The notes under the pieces were generated by a model. The model ran no database searches and had not been told where the DNA came from. It worked only from the letters and a program-made list of their open reading frames with translations. Shown here one piece after another: positions 22,923-30,413 of a stretch of DNA of 52,110 nucleotides. The DNA is from Pseudomonas parasichuanensis (GTDB lineage: Bacteria > Pseudomonadota > Gammaproteobacteria > Pseudomonadales > Pseudomonadaceae): NCBI RefSeq assembly GCF_021601385.1, contig NZ_BQHO01000037.1:1-52110 (forward strand). Direction: 5' to 3'. The position numbers were made by a program, and so were the translations under genes. Every line of letters begins with the position of its first letter. Positions within the stretch are counted from its first letter, which is position 1.

Positions 22923-24332
22923 TCAGTCCTCCACTACCCAGGTGTCCTTGGTGCCGCCACCCTGGGACGAGTTCACCACCAGCGAGCCTTCGCGCAGCGC
23001 CACCCGGGTCAGGCCGCCGGGGACCAGGCGGGTTTCACTGCCCGACAGCACGAACGGGCGCAGGTCGATATGGCGCGGGGCGATGCCGTTCTCGACGAAG
23101 GTCGGGCAGGTCGACAGGCACAGGGTGGGTTGCGCGATGTAGGCCTCGGGGCGGGCCTTGAGGCGCGCGCGGAAGTCTTCGATTTCCGCCGCCGTGGCCG
23201 CCGGCCCGACCAGCATGCCGTAGCCGCCGGAACCCTGGGTTTCCTTGACCACCAGCTCCGGCAGGTGGGCCAGTACGTGGGACAATTCCTTGGGGTTGCG
23301 GCACTGCCAGGTCGGCACGTTGTTGAGGATCGGCTCCTCGTCGAGGTAGAAGCGGATCATCGCGTCGACATAGGGGTAGATCGACTTGTCGTCGGCAAGC
23401 CCGGTGCCCACGGCATTGGCCAGCACCACGTTGCCCGAGCGGTAGGCCGCGATCAGACCGGGCACCCCCAGCATCGAGTCGGGGGTGAACGACAGCGGGT
23501 CGAGGTAGGCGTCGTCGAGGCGCCGGTAGATCACGTCCACCTGCTTCGGGCCTGCGGTGGTGCGCATGAACACATGGTCGTCGCGCACGAACAGGTCGGC
23601 GCCTTCCACCAGTTCCACGCCCATTTCCCGGGCCAGGAACGCGTGCTCGAAGTAGGCGCTGTTGAAGCGGCCCGGGGTCAGCACCACGGCGGTGGGGTTG
23701 TCCAGCGGGCTGGCGCTCTTGAGGGTGTCGAGCAGCAGGTTGGGGTAGTGGTCGATGGGCGCCACCCGCTGGCTGGCGAACAGCTCGGGGAACAGGCGCA
23801 TCATCATCTTGCGGTCTTCGAGCATGTAGCTCACGCCGCTGGGCGTGCGCAGGTTGTCCTCGAGTACGTAATAGCTGCCATCGCCGTCACGCACCAGGTC
23901 GACCCCGGCGATGTGGGCGTAGATATCGCGGTGCAAGTCCAGGCCTTGCATGGCGATCTGGTAACCCTCGTTGGCCAGCACCTGCCCGGCCGGGATGATG
24001 CCTTGCTTGAGGATGCGCTGGTCGTGGTAGACGTCGGCCAGGAACAGGTTCAATGCCTGCACCCGCTGGATGCAGCCACGCTCCACCTTCTGCCATTCGC
24101 TGGCCTTGATGCTGCGGGGGATGATGTCGAAGGGGATCAGGCGCTCGGTGCCCTGTTCGTCGCCGTACAGGGTGAAGGTGATGCCGGCGCGGTGGAACAA
24201 CAAGTCCGCTTCGCGTCGGCGCTGCGCCAGCAGCTCGGGCGGGGTATCCGCCAGCCAGCGGGCGAACGGCTGGTAATGGGGACGGCAGGCACCGTCGGCG
24301 TCATACATTTCATTGAAAAAAGCTCGGGACAT
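22923..24332 (-). CDS. Circularly permuted ATP-grasp amidoligase-like protein
   Basis: A 469-residue member of the permuted ATP-grasp family (DUF404/DUF407), first gene of the Anbu operon. Such enzymes are expected to form amide or peptide bonds with ATP. Visible family stretches include YYVLEDNLRTPSGVSYMLEDR in the middle, VLTPGRFNSAYFEHAFLA, VKETQGSGGYGMLVGP and the C-terminal SSQGGGTKDTWV. The ATG at 24332 follows AAGGAG at good spacing. The actual substrate is unknown. Confidence 0.92.
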   Translation of the reverse strand: MSRAFFNEMYDADGACRPHYQPFARWLADTPPELLAQRRREADLLFHRAGITFTLYGDEQGTERLIPFDIIPRSIKASEWQKVERGCIQRVQALNLFLADVYHDQRILKQGIIPAGQVLANEGYQIAMQGLDLHRDIYAHIAGVDLVRDGDGSYYVLEDNLRTPSGVSYMLEDRKMMMRLFPELFASQRVAPIDHYPNLLLDTLKSASPLDNPTAVVLTPGRFNSAYFEHAFLAREMGVELVEGADLFVRDDHVFMRTTAGPKQVDVIYRRLDDAYLDPLSFTPDSMLGVPGLIAAYRSGNVVLANAVGTGLADDKSIYPYVDAMIRFYLDEEPILNNVPTWQCRNPKELSHVLAHLPELVVKETQGSGGYGMLVGPAATAAEIEDFRARLKARPEAYIAQPTLCLSTCPTFVENGIAPRHIDLRPFVLSGSETRLVPGGLTRVALREGSLVVNSSQGGGTKDTWVVED

Positions 24333-24705
24333 ACCGCACTCCTTGCCGCACTAACCCGCGGCATATTCCTGCAACTTGGCTATTTCACGATGCGAGATCC
24401 TGCGAGCGATATTGGGTTCTGGTTTTTATCGGCACCTCAGTGTGCGTTGACAACTTCCTGCTGCGCGTCGAACGGGCGATGCGTTGCGCAGGTGGAGAAA
24501 GTCTTTGCAATGGAAGTGCCGGAATTTCAATACGCCGTGAATCAGCTGATTATTTTTAAAAACAATCGCGGGCGCGCTTTATTTATTCAATAAAGCGACG
24601 GTTTTGGCCTGGGTGAGCTTACGACCTGCGCAGCAGGCCCGCGCCAAAACAGGGCGCTGCACGGTAGCGCTGGTTTTTTTGAACCAAGACGGGGAGGGCG
24701 GCCGC
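24333..24705. other. 373-bp gene-free gap upstream of the Anbu operon
   Basis: No credible gene is seen. The part next to 24332 must hold the Anbu-operon promoter; a weak candidate with TTGTCA near 24450 on the reverse strand is visible. A perfect 9-bp stem, CGCTTTATT (24575-24583) with AATAAAGCG (24589-24597), sits in an AT-rich patch, and a terminator-like hairpin is at 24645-24680. Confidence 0.5.
24645..24680. terminator. Two-way terminator-like hairpin downstream of the GntR gene
   Basis: GCGCT (24654-24658) pairs with AGCGC (24666-24670). An A-rich flank (CAAAACA) lies on the left and TGGTTTTTTT on the right, giving a T-run in both readings. It is placed 26 bases past the stop of the reverse-strand regulator gene. 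Confidence 0.55.
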
Positions 24706-25410
24706 TCAGACGGAAAATACGATCCCGGTGCGCAGGGAGGCACTGCGGATATGTGCCTGCATTGCTTTCTGGGCGGCGGGTGCAGAATGCCTGGCCAGCG
24801 CGCTGAGGATCTTCTTGTGCTCTTTGAAGGTTTCCATGGCCCGTTCCGGGCGAATGAATGGCAACTTCTGGCTTTCTATGTAAATGGCCTCGCTGGCCAT
24901 GACGATCTGCAGCATCGCCAGGTTGCCACTGGCTTCGAGAATGCGCCGATGAAACTCGAAATCCAGGCGCGCCGCGGCTTCGAAGTTGCGCGCCTTCAAT
25001 TCGATGCCCATGGCTTCGACATTCTCCGCCAGTGCATCGAGCGCCTCGGTGGTCAGGCCATTGGCGGCCTGGCCCGCGGCAAAGCCTTCGAGCACATAGC
25101 GCAACTGGAAGGTATCGGCGGCCGATACCTGGGCATCGAACGGCCAGGCGAACCCCGAAGCCGCCGCAGGCGGTTCAGCTGGCGGTGCTTTGACGAATAC
25201 CCCTTTGCCCGGCTGCACGCTGACCACACCCATGGCACTCAAGGACGACAAGGCCTCACGCAGTGACGCGCGGCTCACCCCCAGGTTTTGCGCCAGTTCG
25301 CGTTGCGCGGGCAGGGCGTCGCCCGGCTGGTATTCGCCCTCGTCGATCAGGCGCTGGATGGCCTGCAAAGCAAGTTCGGGAACGGCGCCGCGAAGGGGGG
25401 CATCGAGCAT
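24706..25410 (-). CDS. FadR/FCD-type GntR-family transcriptional regulator
   Basis: DNA-binding repressor or activator of 234 residues. An N-terminal winged helix (AIQRLIDEGEYQPGDALPAQ, then NLGVSRASLREALSSLSAMGVV) is followed by an all-helical FCD ligand domain with metal-type His residues (DFEFHRRILEASGN, EHKKILSALARH). ATG 25410 was preferred to the TTG at 25428. It is divergent from the amino-acid ABC operon at 25685 and probably controls it. A small dyad, ACTG-N7-CAGT at 25557-25571, in the shared 274-bp gap is a possible operator. The effector is likely the transported compound but is not identifiable. Confidence 0.9.
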   Translation of the reverse strand: MLDAPLRGAVPELALQAIQRLIDEGEYQPGDALPAQRELAQNLGVSRASLREALSSLSAMGVVSVQPGKGVFVKAPPAEPPAAASGFAWPFDAQVSAADTFQLRYVLEGFAAGQAANGLTTEALDALAENVEAMGIELKARNFEAAARLDFEFHRRILEASGNLAMLQIVMASEAIYIESQKLPFIRPERAMETFKEHKKILSALARHSAPAAQKAMQAHIRSASLRTGIVFSV

Positions 25411-25684
25411 CGGTACAGACCCATCCAATCAAAGAAGCTGCCGTTTTACGACGTTCTTCACTGTGCACGCAAGTTTGGCCCTGTGCTGGTGCAAGGGCTC
25501 GGGTGCTGCCATTTAACGGGGATTTTTGTTCGGGTTACCGGGCCGTAAGACGCTCAACTGTTCAGACCAGTAATACCGCCAAGCACAAGGCCTGCAGCGC
25601 AATTGCCCGGTTTTTGGAGCGTTATGGCACGTCGGCTGCAAGGGTTCAGCAAACACCAGCCCATCGCCACCCGAGGTCTTGACC

Positions 25685-26473
25685 ATGAACAACCTGCGCA
25701 AATGCCTGCTGGCCACACTGCTGTGTGGCGGCGCCCTGATGCAACCCGTCGCCCACGCCGACACCCTCAGCGACATCAGCCAGCGCGGTGTGCTGAAGGT
25801 CGCCGTGCCCCAGGACTTCCCGCCGTTCGGTTCGGTTGGCCCCGACCTGAAACCGCGCGGCCTGGACATCGACACGGCGCAGCTGTTGGCCGACAAACTC
25901 GGGGTGAAACTGGCGCTGACCCCGGTCAACAGCACCAACCGCATCCCGTTCCTCACCACCGGCAAGGTCGACCTGGTGATCTCCAGCCTGGGCAAGAACC
26001 CCGAGCGCGAGAAGGTGGTGGACTTCTCCAAACCCTACGCGCCGTTCTACCTCGGCGTGTTCGGCCCCGAGGGCAGCAGCATCGACACCCTCGAAGCACT
26101 CAACGGCAAGACCATCAGCGTCACCCGTGGCGCCATCGAAGACATGGAACTGAGCGCGGTGGCCCCGCAAGGCGCGACCATCAAGCGCTTCGAAGACAAC
26201 AACTCGACCATTGCCGCCTACCTGTCCGGGCAGGTCGACCTGATCGCCAGCGGCAGCGTGGTGATGTCGGCCATCGCCGCGAAGAACCCGGCCAAGGTGC
26301 CGGTACTCAAGCTCAAGCTCAAGGACTCGCCGGTGTACGTGGGCATGGCCAAGGAGCAGCCGGCGCTGCGCGCCAAGGTCGATGAAATCCTGGTGCAGGC
26401 CAAGGCCGACGGCAGCCTGGGGCGCAATGCCGAGAAGTGGCTCAAGCAACCGTTGCCCGCCGATTTCGAGTGA
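25685..26473 (+). CDS. Periplasmic substrate-binding protein of a polar amino-acid ABC transporter
   Basis: Secreted solute-binding protein of the family-3 (polar amino acid) type, 262 residues. A signal peptide of about 26 residues ends VAHADT. The mature part has GVLKVAVPQDFPPFGSVG near the N-terminus, GLDIDTAQLLADKLGVK, and VDLVISSLGKNPEREKVVDFS, the usual ligand-contact run. ATG 25685 follows GAGG at a suitable distance. It is the first gene of a four-gene transport operon and is divergent from a GntR regulator. Ligand specificity is not evident. Confidence 0.92.
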   Translation: MNNLRKCLLATLLCGGALMQPVAHADTLSDISQRGVLKVAVPQDFPPFGSVGPDLKPRGLDIDTAQLLADKLGVKLALTPVNSTNRIPFLTTGKVDLVISSLGKNPEREKVVDFSKPYAPFYLGVFGPEGSSIDTLEALNGKTISVTRGAIEDMELSAVAPQGATIKRFEDNNSTIAAYLSGQVDLIASGSVVMSAIAAKNPAKVPVLKLKLKDSPVYVGMAKEQPALRAKVDEILVQAKADGSLGRNAEKWLKQPLPADFE

Positions 26474-26482
26474 CCCTGAACG

Positions 26483-27148
26483 ATGGCCTATCAATTCGAT
26501 TTCGCCGCCGCCCTGCAGCAGGGCGACCTGCTGCTCAAGGGCGCGCTGTTCACCCTTGAACTGACCGTGATCGGCACCCTCGCAGGCGTTGCCCTGGGCA
26601 TCGTCGGCGCGGTGGTGCGGGCCTGGCAACTGCGGCCGTTCAACTGGCTGTTCGGGGTGTATGTGGAGCTGATCCGCAACACGCCCTTCATCGTCCAGCT
26701 GTTCTTCATCTTCTTCGGCTTGCCGGCCCTTGGCGTGCGCATGACCGAATGGCAGGCGGCCGTGCTGGCCATGGTGATCAACCTCGGCGCCTACTCCACC
26801 GAGATCATCCGCGCCGGCATCCAGGCCATCCCGCGCGGGCAGCTGGAGGCCGCCTCGGCGTTGGCGATGACGCGCTTCGAAACGTTCCGCCATGTGATCC
26901 TGCGCCCGGCCTTGGCCAAGGTGTGGCCGGCGCTGTCGAGCCAGATCGTCATCGTCATGCTGGGGTCGGCGGTGTGTTCGCAGATCGCCACCGAAGAGTT
27001 GTCGTTCGCGGCCAACTTCATTCAGTCGCGTAACTTCCGTGCGTTCGAAACTTACTTGTTCACCACTTTGCTGTACCTGGCCATGGCCATTGGCGTGCGG
27101 CAATTGCTGAACCTGTTCGGCCGGCGCGTGATCGTGGGGAGACGCTGA
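26483..27148 (+). CDS. Polar amino-acid ABC transporter permease (first)
   Basis: Inner-membrane permease of the His/Glu/Gln/Arg family, 221 residues with about five membrane helices. The ATPase-contact (EAA) loop is RGQLEAASALAMTRFETFRH near residue 112. VELIRNTPFIVQLFFIFFGLP is typical of this permease class. The stop overlaps the next permease start by one base (TGATG), a sign of translational coupling in a heteromeric permease. Confidence 0.92.
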   Translation: MAYQFDFAAALQQGDLLLKGALFTLELTVIGTLAGVALGIVGAVVRAWQLRPFNWLFGVYVELIRNTPFIVQLFFIFFGLPALGVRMTEWQAAVLAMVINLGAYSTEIIRAGIQAIPRGQLEAASALAMTRFETFRHVILRPALAKVWPALSSQIVIVMLGSAVCSQIATEELSFAANFIQSRNFRAFETYLFTTLLYLAMAIGVRQLLNLFGRRVIVGRR

Positions 27149-27795
27149 TGGATTTCACCTTGTGGGACATCGTGCGCAACCTGCTCACCGGGTTGCAATG
27201 GACCTTGTTGCTGTCGCTGGTGGCGTTCGTCTGCGGCGGCGCCATGGGCCTGTTGATGCTGCTGGCGCGGATCAGCGACAACGCTCCTGTGCGGTTGGCG
27301 GCCCGTGGCTACATCGAGCTGTTCCAGGGCACGCCGCTGCTGATGCAACTGTTCATGGTGTTTTTCGGCATCGCCCTGTTCGGCATCGACGTATCTGCCT
27401 GGGCGGCGGCGGCAGTGGCGTTGACGCTGTTCACCAGTGCGTTCCTCGCCGAAATCTGGCGGGGCTGCGTGGAGTCGATCCCGCGTGGGCAGTGGGAGGC
27501 CAGTGCCAGCCTGGCGCTCAGCCGTGGCGAGCAGCTGCGCCATGTGGTGCTGCCCCAGGCCCTGCGCCTGGCCGTGGCGCCGACCGTGGGCTTTTCGGTG
27601 CAGGTGGTCAAGGGCACGGCGGTGACCTCGATCATCGGCTTCACCGAGCTGACCAAGACCGGCGGCATGCTGGCCAACGCCACCTTCGAACCGTTCCTGA
27701 TCTACGGCCTGGTGTCGCTGGGCTATTTCATCCTGTGTTTTCCACTGTCGCTGGGTGCCCGCCACCTGGAGAGGAGGCTGCATGCCGCTGGTTAG
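27148..27795 (+). CDS. Polar amino-acid ABC transporter permease (second)
   Basis: Second permease subunit, 215 residues. It has the same fold and family signature GYIELFQGTPLLMQLFMVFFG and the EAA loop RGQWEASASLALSRGEQLRH near residue 104. It overlaps the ATPase gene start by 14 bases. With the first permease it should form the transmembrane heterodimer. Confidence 0.92.
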   Translation: MDFTLWDIVRNLLTGLQWTLLLSLVAFVCGGAMGLLMLLARISDNAPVRLAARGYIELFQGTPLLMQLFMVFFGIALFGIDVSAWAAAAVALTLFTSAFLAEIWRGCVESIPRGQWEASASLALSRGEQLRHVVLPQALRLAVAPTVGFSVQVVKGTAVTSIIGFTELTKTGGMLANATFEPFLIYGLVSLGYFILCFPLSLGARHLERRLHAAG

Positions 27796-28510
27796 CGTTT
27801 CTGCGTTGCACAAGTACTACGGGGACAACCACGTGCTCAAGGGGGTCGACCTGCGCATCGAGGAAGGCGAAGTGGTGGCGATCATCGGCCGCAGCGGCTC
27901 GGGCAAGAGCATCCTGCTGCGCACGCTGAACGGGCTGGAATCGATCAATGACGGGGTGATCGAAGTCGATGGCGAGTACCTGGATGCGGCCCGCGCCGAC
28001 TTGCGCAGCTTGCGCCAGAAGGTCGGGATGATCTTTCAGCAGTTCAACCTGTTCCCGCACCTGAGCGTGGGCGAGAACGTGATGCTGGCGCCGCAGTTGG
28101 TGAAGAAGACGCCCAAGGTCGAGGCCCGGGAGCTGGCGCGCAAGATGCTGGAGCGGGTAGGGCTCGAGGCCAAGTTCGATGCCTACCCGGACCAGTTGTC
28201 CGGTGGCCAGCAGCAGCGCGTGGCCATTGCCCGGGCGCTGGCGATGTCGCCCAAGGTGCTGTTGTGCGACGAGATCACCTCGGCGCTCGATCCGGAGCTG
28301 GTCAGTGAAGTGCTCAGCGTGGTGAGAGGGCTGGCCAAAGAGGGCATGACCTTGGTGATGGTCACCCACGAAATGCGCTTTGCCCGGGAGGTGGGCGACA
28401 AGCTGGTGTTCATGCACCAGGGCAAGGTGCATGAGGTGGGTGATCCGAAGACCTTGTTCGATGCGCCGAAGACACCGGAGCTGGCGAATTTTATTGGCAG
28501 TGTGGGGTAG
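27782..28510 (+). CDS. Amino-acid ABC transporter ATP-binding protein
   Basis: GlnQ/HisP-type ATPase of 242 residues. Walker A reads GRSGSGKSILLRTLNG (residue after GKS is Ile where Thr is usual), the Q-loop is GMIFQQFNLFPHLSV, the signature is LSGGQQQRVAIARAL and Walker B is VLLCDEITSALDPE. The H-loop is VTHEMRFA. ATG 27782 has AGGAGG upstream, inside the end of the second permease. It ends the operon; a very long inverted repeat follows. Confidence 0.94.
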   Translation: MPLVSVSALHKYYGDNHVLKGVDLRIEEGEVVAIIGRSGSGKSILLRTLNGLESINDGVIEVDGEYLDAARADLRSLRQKVGMIFQQFNLFPHLSVGENVMLAPQLVKKTPKVEARELARKMLERVGLEAKFDAYPDQLSGGQQQRVAIARALAMSPKVLLCDEITSALDPELVSEVLSVVRGLAKEGMTLVMVTHEMRFAREVGDKLVFMHQGKVHEVGDPKTLFDAPKTPELANFIGSVG

Positions 28511-28529
28511 TAGTGCCTGCCCTTAGATT

Positions 28530-28880
28530 GCATTAGGGCCACCAGGTGTATGGCTAGAGGTTTGCAGCGCCTATGAGATCGAGCGCCGCCCGCGCGGCGC
28601 ATCGCTGGCAAGCCAGCTCCCACATTTATTTCGGGCCAGTCACTCCTGCAAGGTCATCACTGTACGCCTTGTTGGCCCGACTCGATTTCGAGGTGGGCAT
28701 TGCCGGCCCCTCACAAGGCTTGAGACATGCACCAAGGCGTGCAGCGGTACCTTCACAGGAGTAATTGGCCCGAAATAAATGTGGGAGCTGGCTTGCCAGC
28801 GATGCGCCGCGCGGGCGGCGCTCGATCTCAAGAGCGCTGCAAAACCATCGGCAAGCACCTAGTGGCCCTCACCCAATCCC
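28530..28880. repeat. Very long inverted repeat (65-bp perfect core, about 145-bp imperfect arms) carrying a REP pair
   Basis: Positions 28574-28638 are the exact reverse complement of 28766-28830 (65 bases, no mismatch). Imperfect complementarity extends outward to about 28530/28880 and inward to about 28680/28729, leaving a centre of about 50 bases. The arms include the ATCGCTGGCAAGCCAGCTCCCAC REP unit. It fills the convergent gap between the ABC operon (ends 28510) and oprN (ends 28998). No gene lies inside. Confidence 0.9.
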
Positions 28881-28914
28881 CCGACATGCATCTGTTGGCC
28901 ATTCAAACCCCCAC

Positions 28915-28949
28915 AAAAAAGCCCCGACAACCAAGGCCATCGGGGCAAA
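28915..28949 (-). terminator. Rho-independent terminator of mexEF-oprN
   Basis: On the reverse strand GCCCCGA (28940-28946 side) pairs with TCGGGGC (28921-28927 side) and is followed by TTTTTT. It lies about 50 bases past the oprN stop. Confidence 0.85.
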
Positions 28950-28997
28950 CGGTTGGGGGAGGATCCAACCAAAGGAGCTTTCAATTCATCACGTCAC

Positions 28998-30413
28998 TCA
29001 GCGCGTACTGGCCACCACCTCCGGCTGCCAGCCACCCCCCAGGGCCTTGTAGATCGCCACGATGCCGCTGTACAACTCGACCTCGCCCTGGGCCTGGGCG
29101 TCTTCGGCGCTCAGGCGTTCGCGCTCGGCATCGAGCAGCACCAGGTAATCCACCGTGCCTTCGCGATAGCGCACCGAGGCCAGCTCGGCGGCCTTGCGGC
29201 TGGCATCGCTCTGGCGCATCAAGGCCAGTAAACGCTGCTGGCGCTTGCCGTAGTCGCTGAAGGCGTTGGCCGACTCTTCCAACGCCAACAACACCTGCTG
29301 CTCATAGTTGGCCAGTGCGCCATCGGCATCAGCCTTGGCGCCGCGCAGGCGGGCACGCACGCTGCCCAAATCAAATGCCGCCCAGGTGATGCTCGGGCCC
29401 AGCGCCCAGGCGTTGGAGGCGGCCGAGCCGATCTGCGAGCCACGCGCGGCGGTGAAGCCAAGGAAGCCGCTGAGGCTTACCCGTGGGAACAGGTCGGCGG
29501 TGGCCACGCCCACATTGGCGGTGGCCGCGGCCAGCTGGCGTTCGGCGCTGCGGATGTCCGGGCGGCGGCGCAGCAGCTCGCCGGGGTCGCCCACCGGCAG
29601 GGCCTTGGCGATGGCCGGCAGGGCCTTGGGCGACAGGTCCACGGTCATCGCGTCCGGGCGCTGGCCGAGCAGGGTGGCGATGCGGTTCTTGGCCCGCACC
29701 TGCACCGCCTGCAACTGCGGCACGGTGGCTTCGACGCCGGCCAGGCGGGCGTCGGCGCGCACCACGTCGAGCTCGTTGCCGACCCCGGTGTCACGCAGGG
29801 TCACGGTAATGTCGCGCGATTGCTGCTGGGTCTTGAGGTTGGCCACGGCGATCTGCTCGCGCAGCTGGGCGCCGCGCAGTTGACCGTAGGCATCCACCAG
29901 CTCGGCAATCAGGCTGACCTGCAGCTGTTGCAGATCGGCCTCGGCGGCCGCAGCCTGCGCATCGCTGGCTTCGATCTGGCGCTGGATACGGCCGAACAGG
30001 TCGAGCTCCCAGGCCATGTCCAGGCCCAGGTCGTAGCGCTCGCTGTTGACCCGGCGCTCGGTCTGGCCGGGGATCTGGCCCTTGCCCAGGTCGCTGCTGG
30101 CGCGGCTGGTGACCACCGGCAGCTGGTCATTGGCGGCGTCGTCGCGGATCGCCCGCGCCGCTTTCAAGCGGGCGAAGGCGATGCGCAGGTCGCGGTTGCC
30201 GTCCAGCGAGGCTTGCACCAGCTGGTTCAGCACCGGGTCGTCGAACTGCTTCCACCACACGCTTTCGAAGCGGCTGCGGTCGAAGGCCTTGGCTTCAAGG
30301 CCGCTGTCGAGCTTGGCCGGCTCCGTGGCCGGGGCCTTGTAGTCCGGGCCCACGGCGCAGGCCGCCAGGGCCAGCGCCAACAGGCTCGGGGTCAGGGGTT
30401 TGAGCAGGTTCAT
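28998..30413 (-). CDS. oprN: RND efflux outer-membrane channel lipoprotein (OprN type)
   Basis: TolC-like outer-membrane factor of a tripartite drug efflux pump, 471 residues. A lipobox LALAACAVGPDY puts the lipidated Cys at residue 19. Two NodT-type repeats follow (LIAELVDAYGQLRGAQ; RRRPDIRSAERQLAAATANVGVA). The ATG overlaps the mexF stop by four bases. Gene order and the partner proteins point to OprN rather than OprM or TtgC, though these are close paralogues. Confidence 0.88.
   Translation of the reverse strand: MNLLKPLTPSLLALALAACAVGPDYKAPATEPAKLDSGLEAKAFDRSRFESVWWKQFDDPVLNQLVQASLDGNRDLRIAFARLKAARAIRDDAANDQLPVVTSRASSDLGKGQIPGQTERRVNSERYDLGLDMAWELDLFGRIQRQIEASDAQAAAAEADLQQLQVSLIAELVDAYGQLRGAQLREQIAVANLKTQQQSRDITVTLRDTGVGNELDVVRADARLAGVEATVPQLQAVQVRAKNRIATLLGQRPDAMTVDLSPKALPAIAKALPVGDPGELLRRRPDIRSAERQLAAATANVGVATADLFPRVSLSGFLGFTAARGSQIGSAASNAWALGPSITWAAFDLGSVRARLRGAKADADGALANYEQQVLLALEESANAFSDYGKRQQRLLALMRQSDASRKAAELASVRYREGTVDYLVLLDAERERLSAEDAQAQGEVELYSGIVAIYKALGGGWQPEVVASTR

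Noticed and set aside
25557-25571. Firm operator call for the GntR regulator
   Set aside because: The ACTG-N7-CAGT dyad is too short to be convincing alone; it is mentioned only within the regulator entry.
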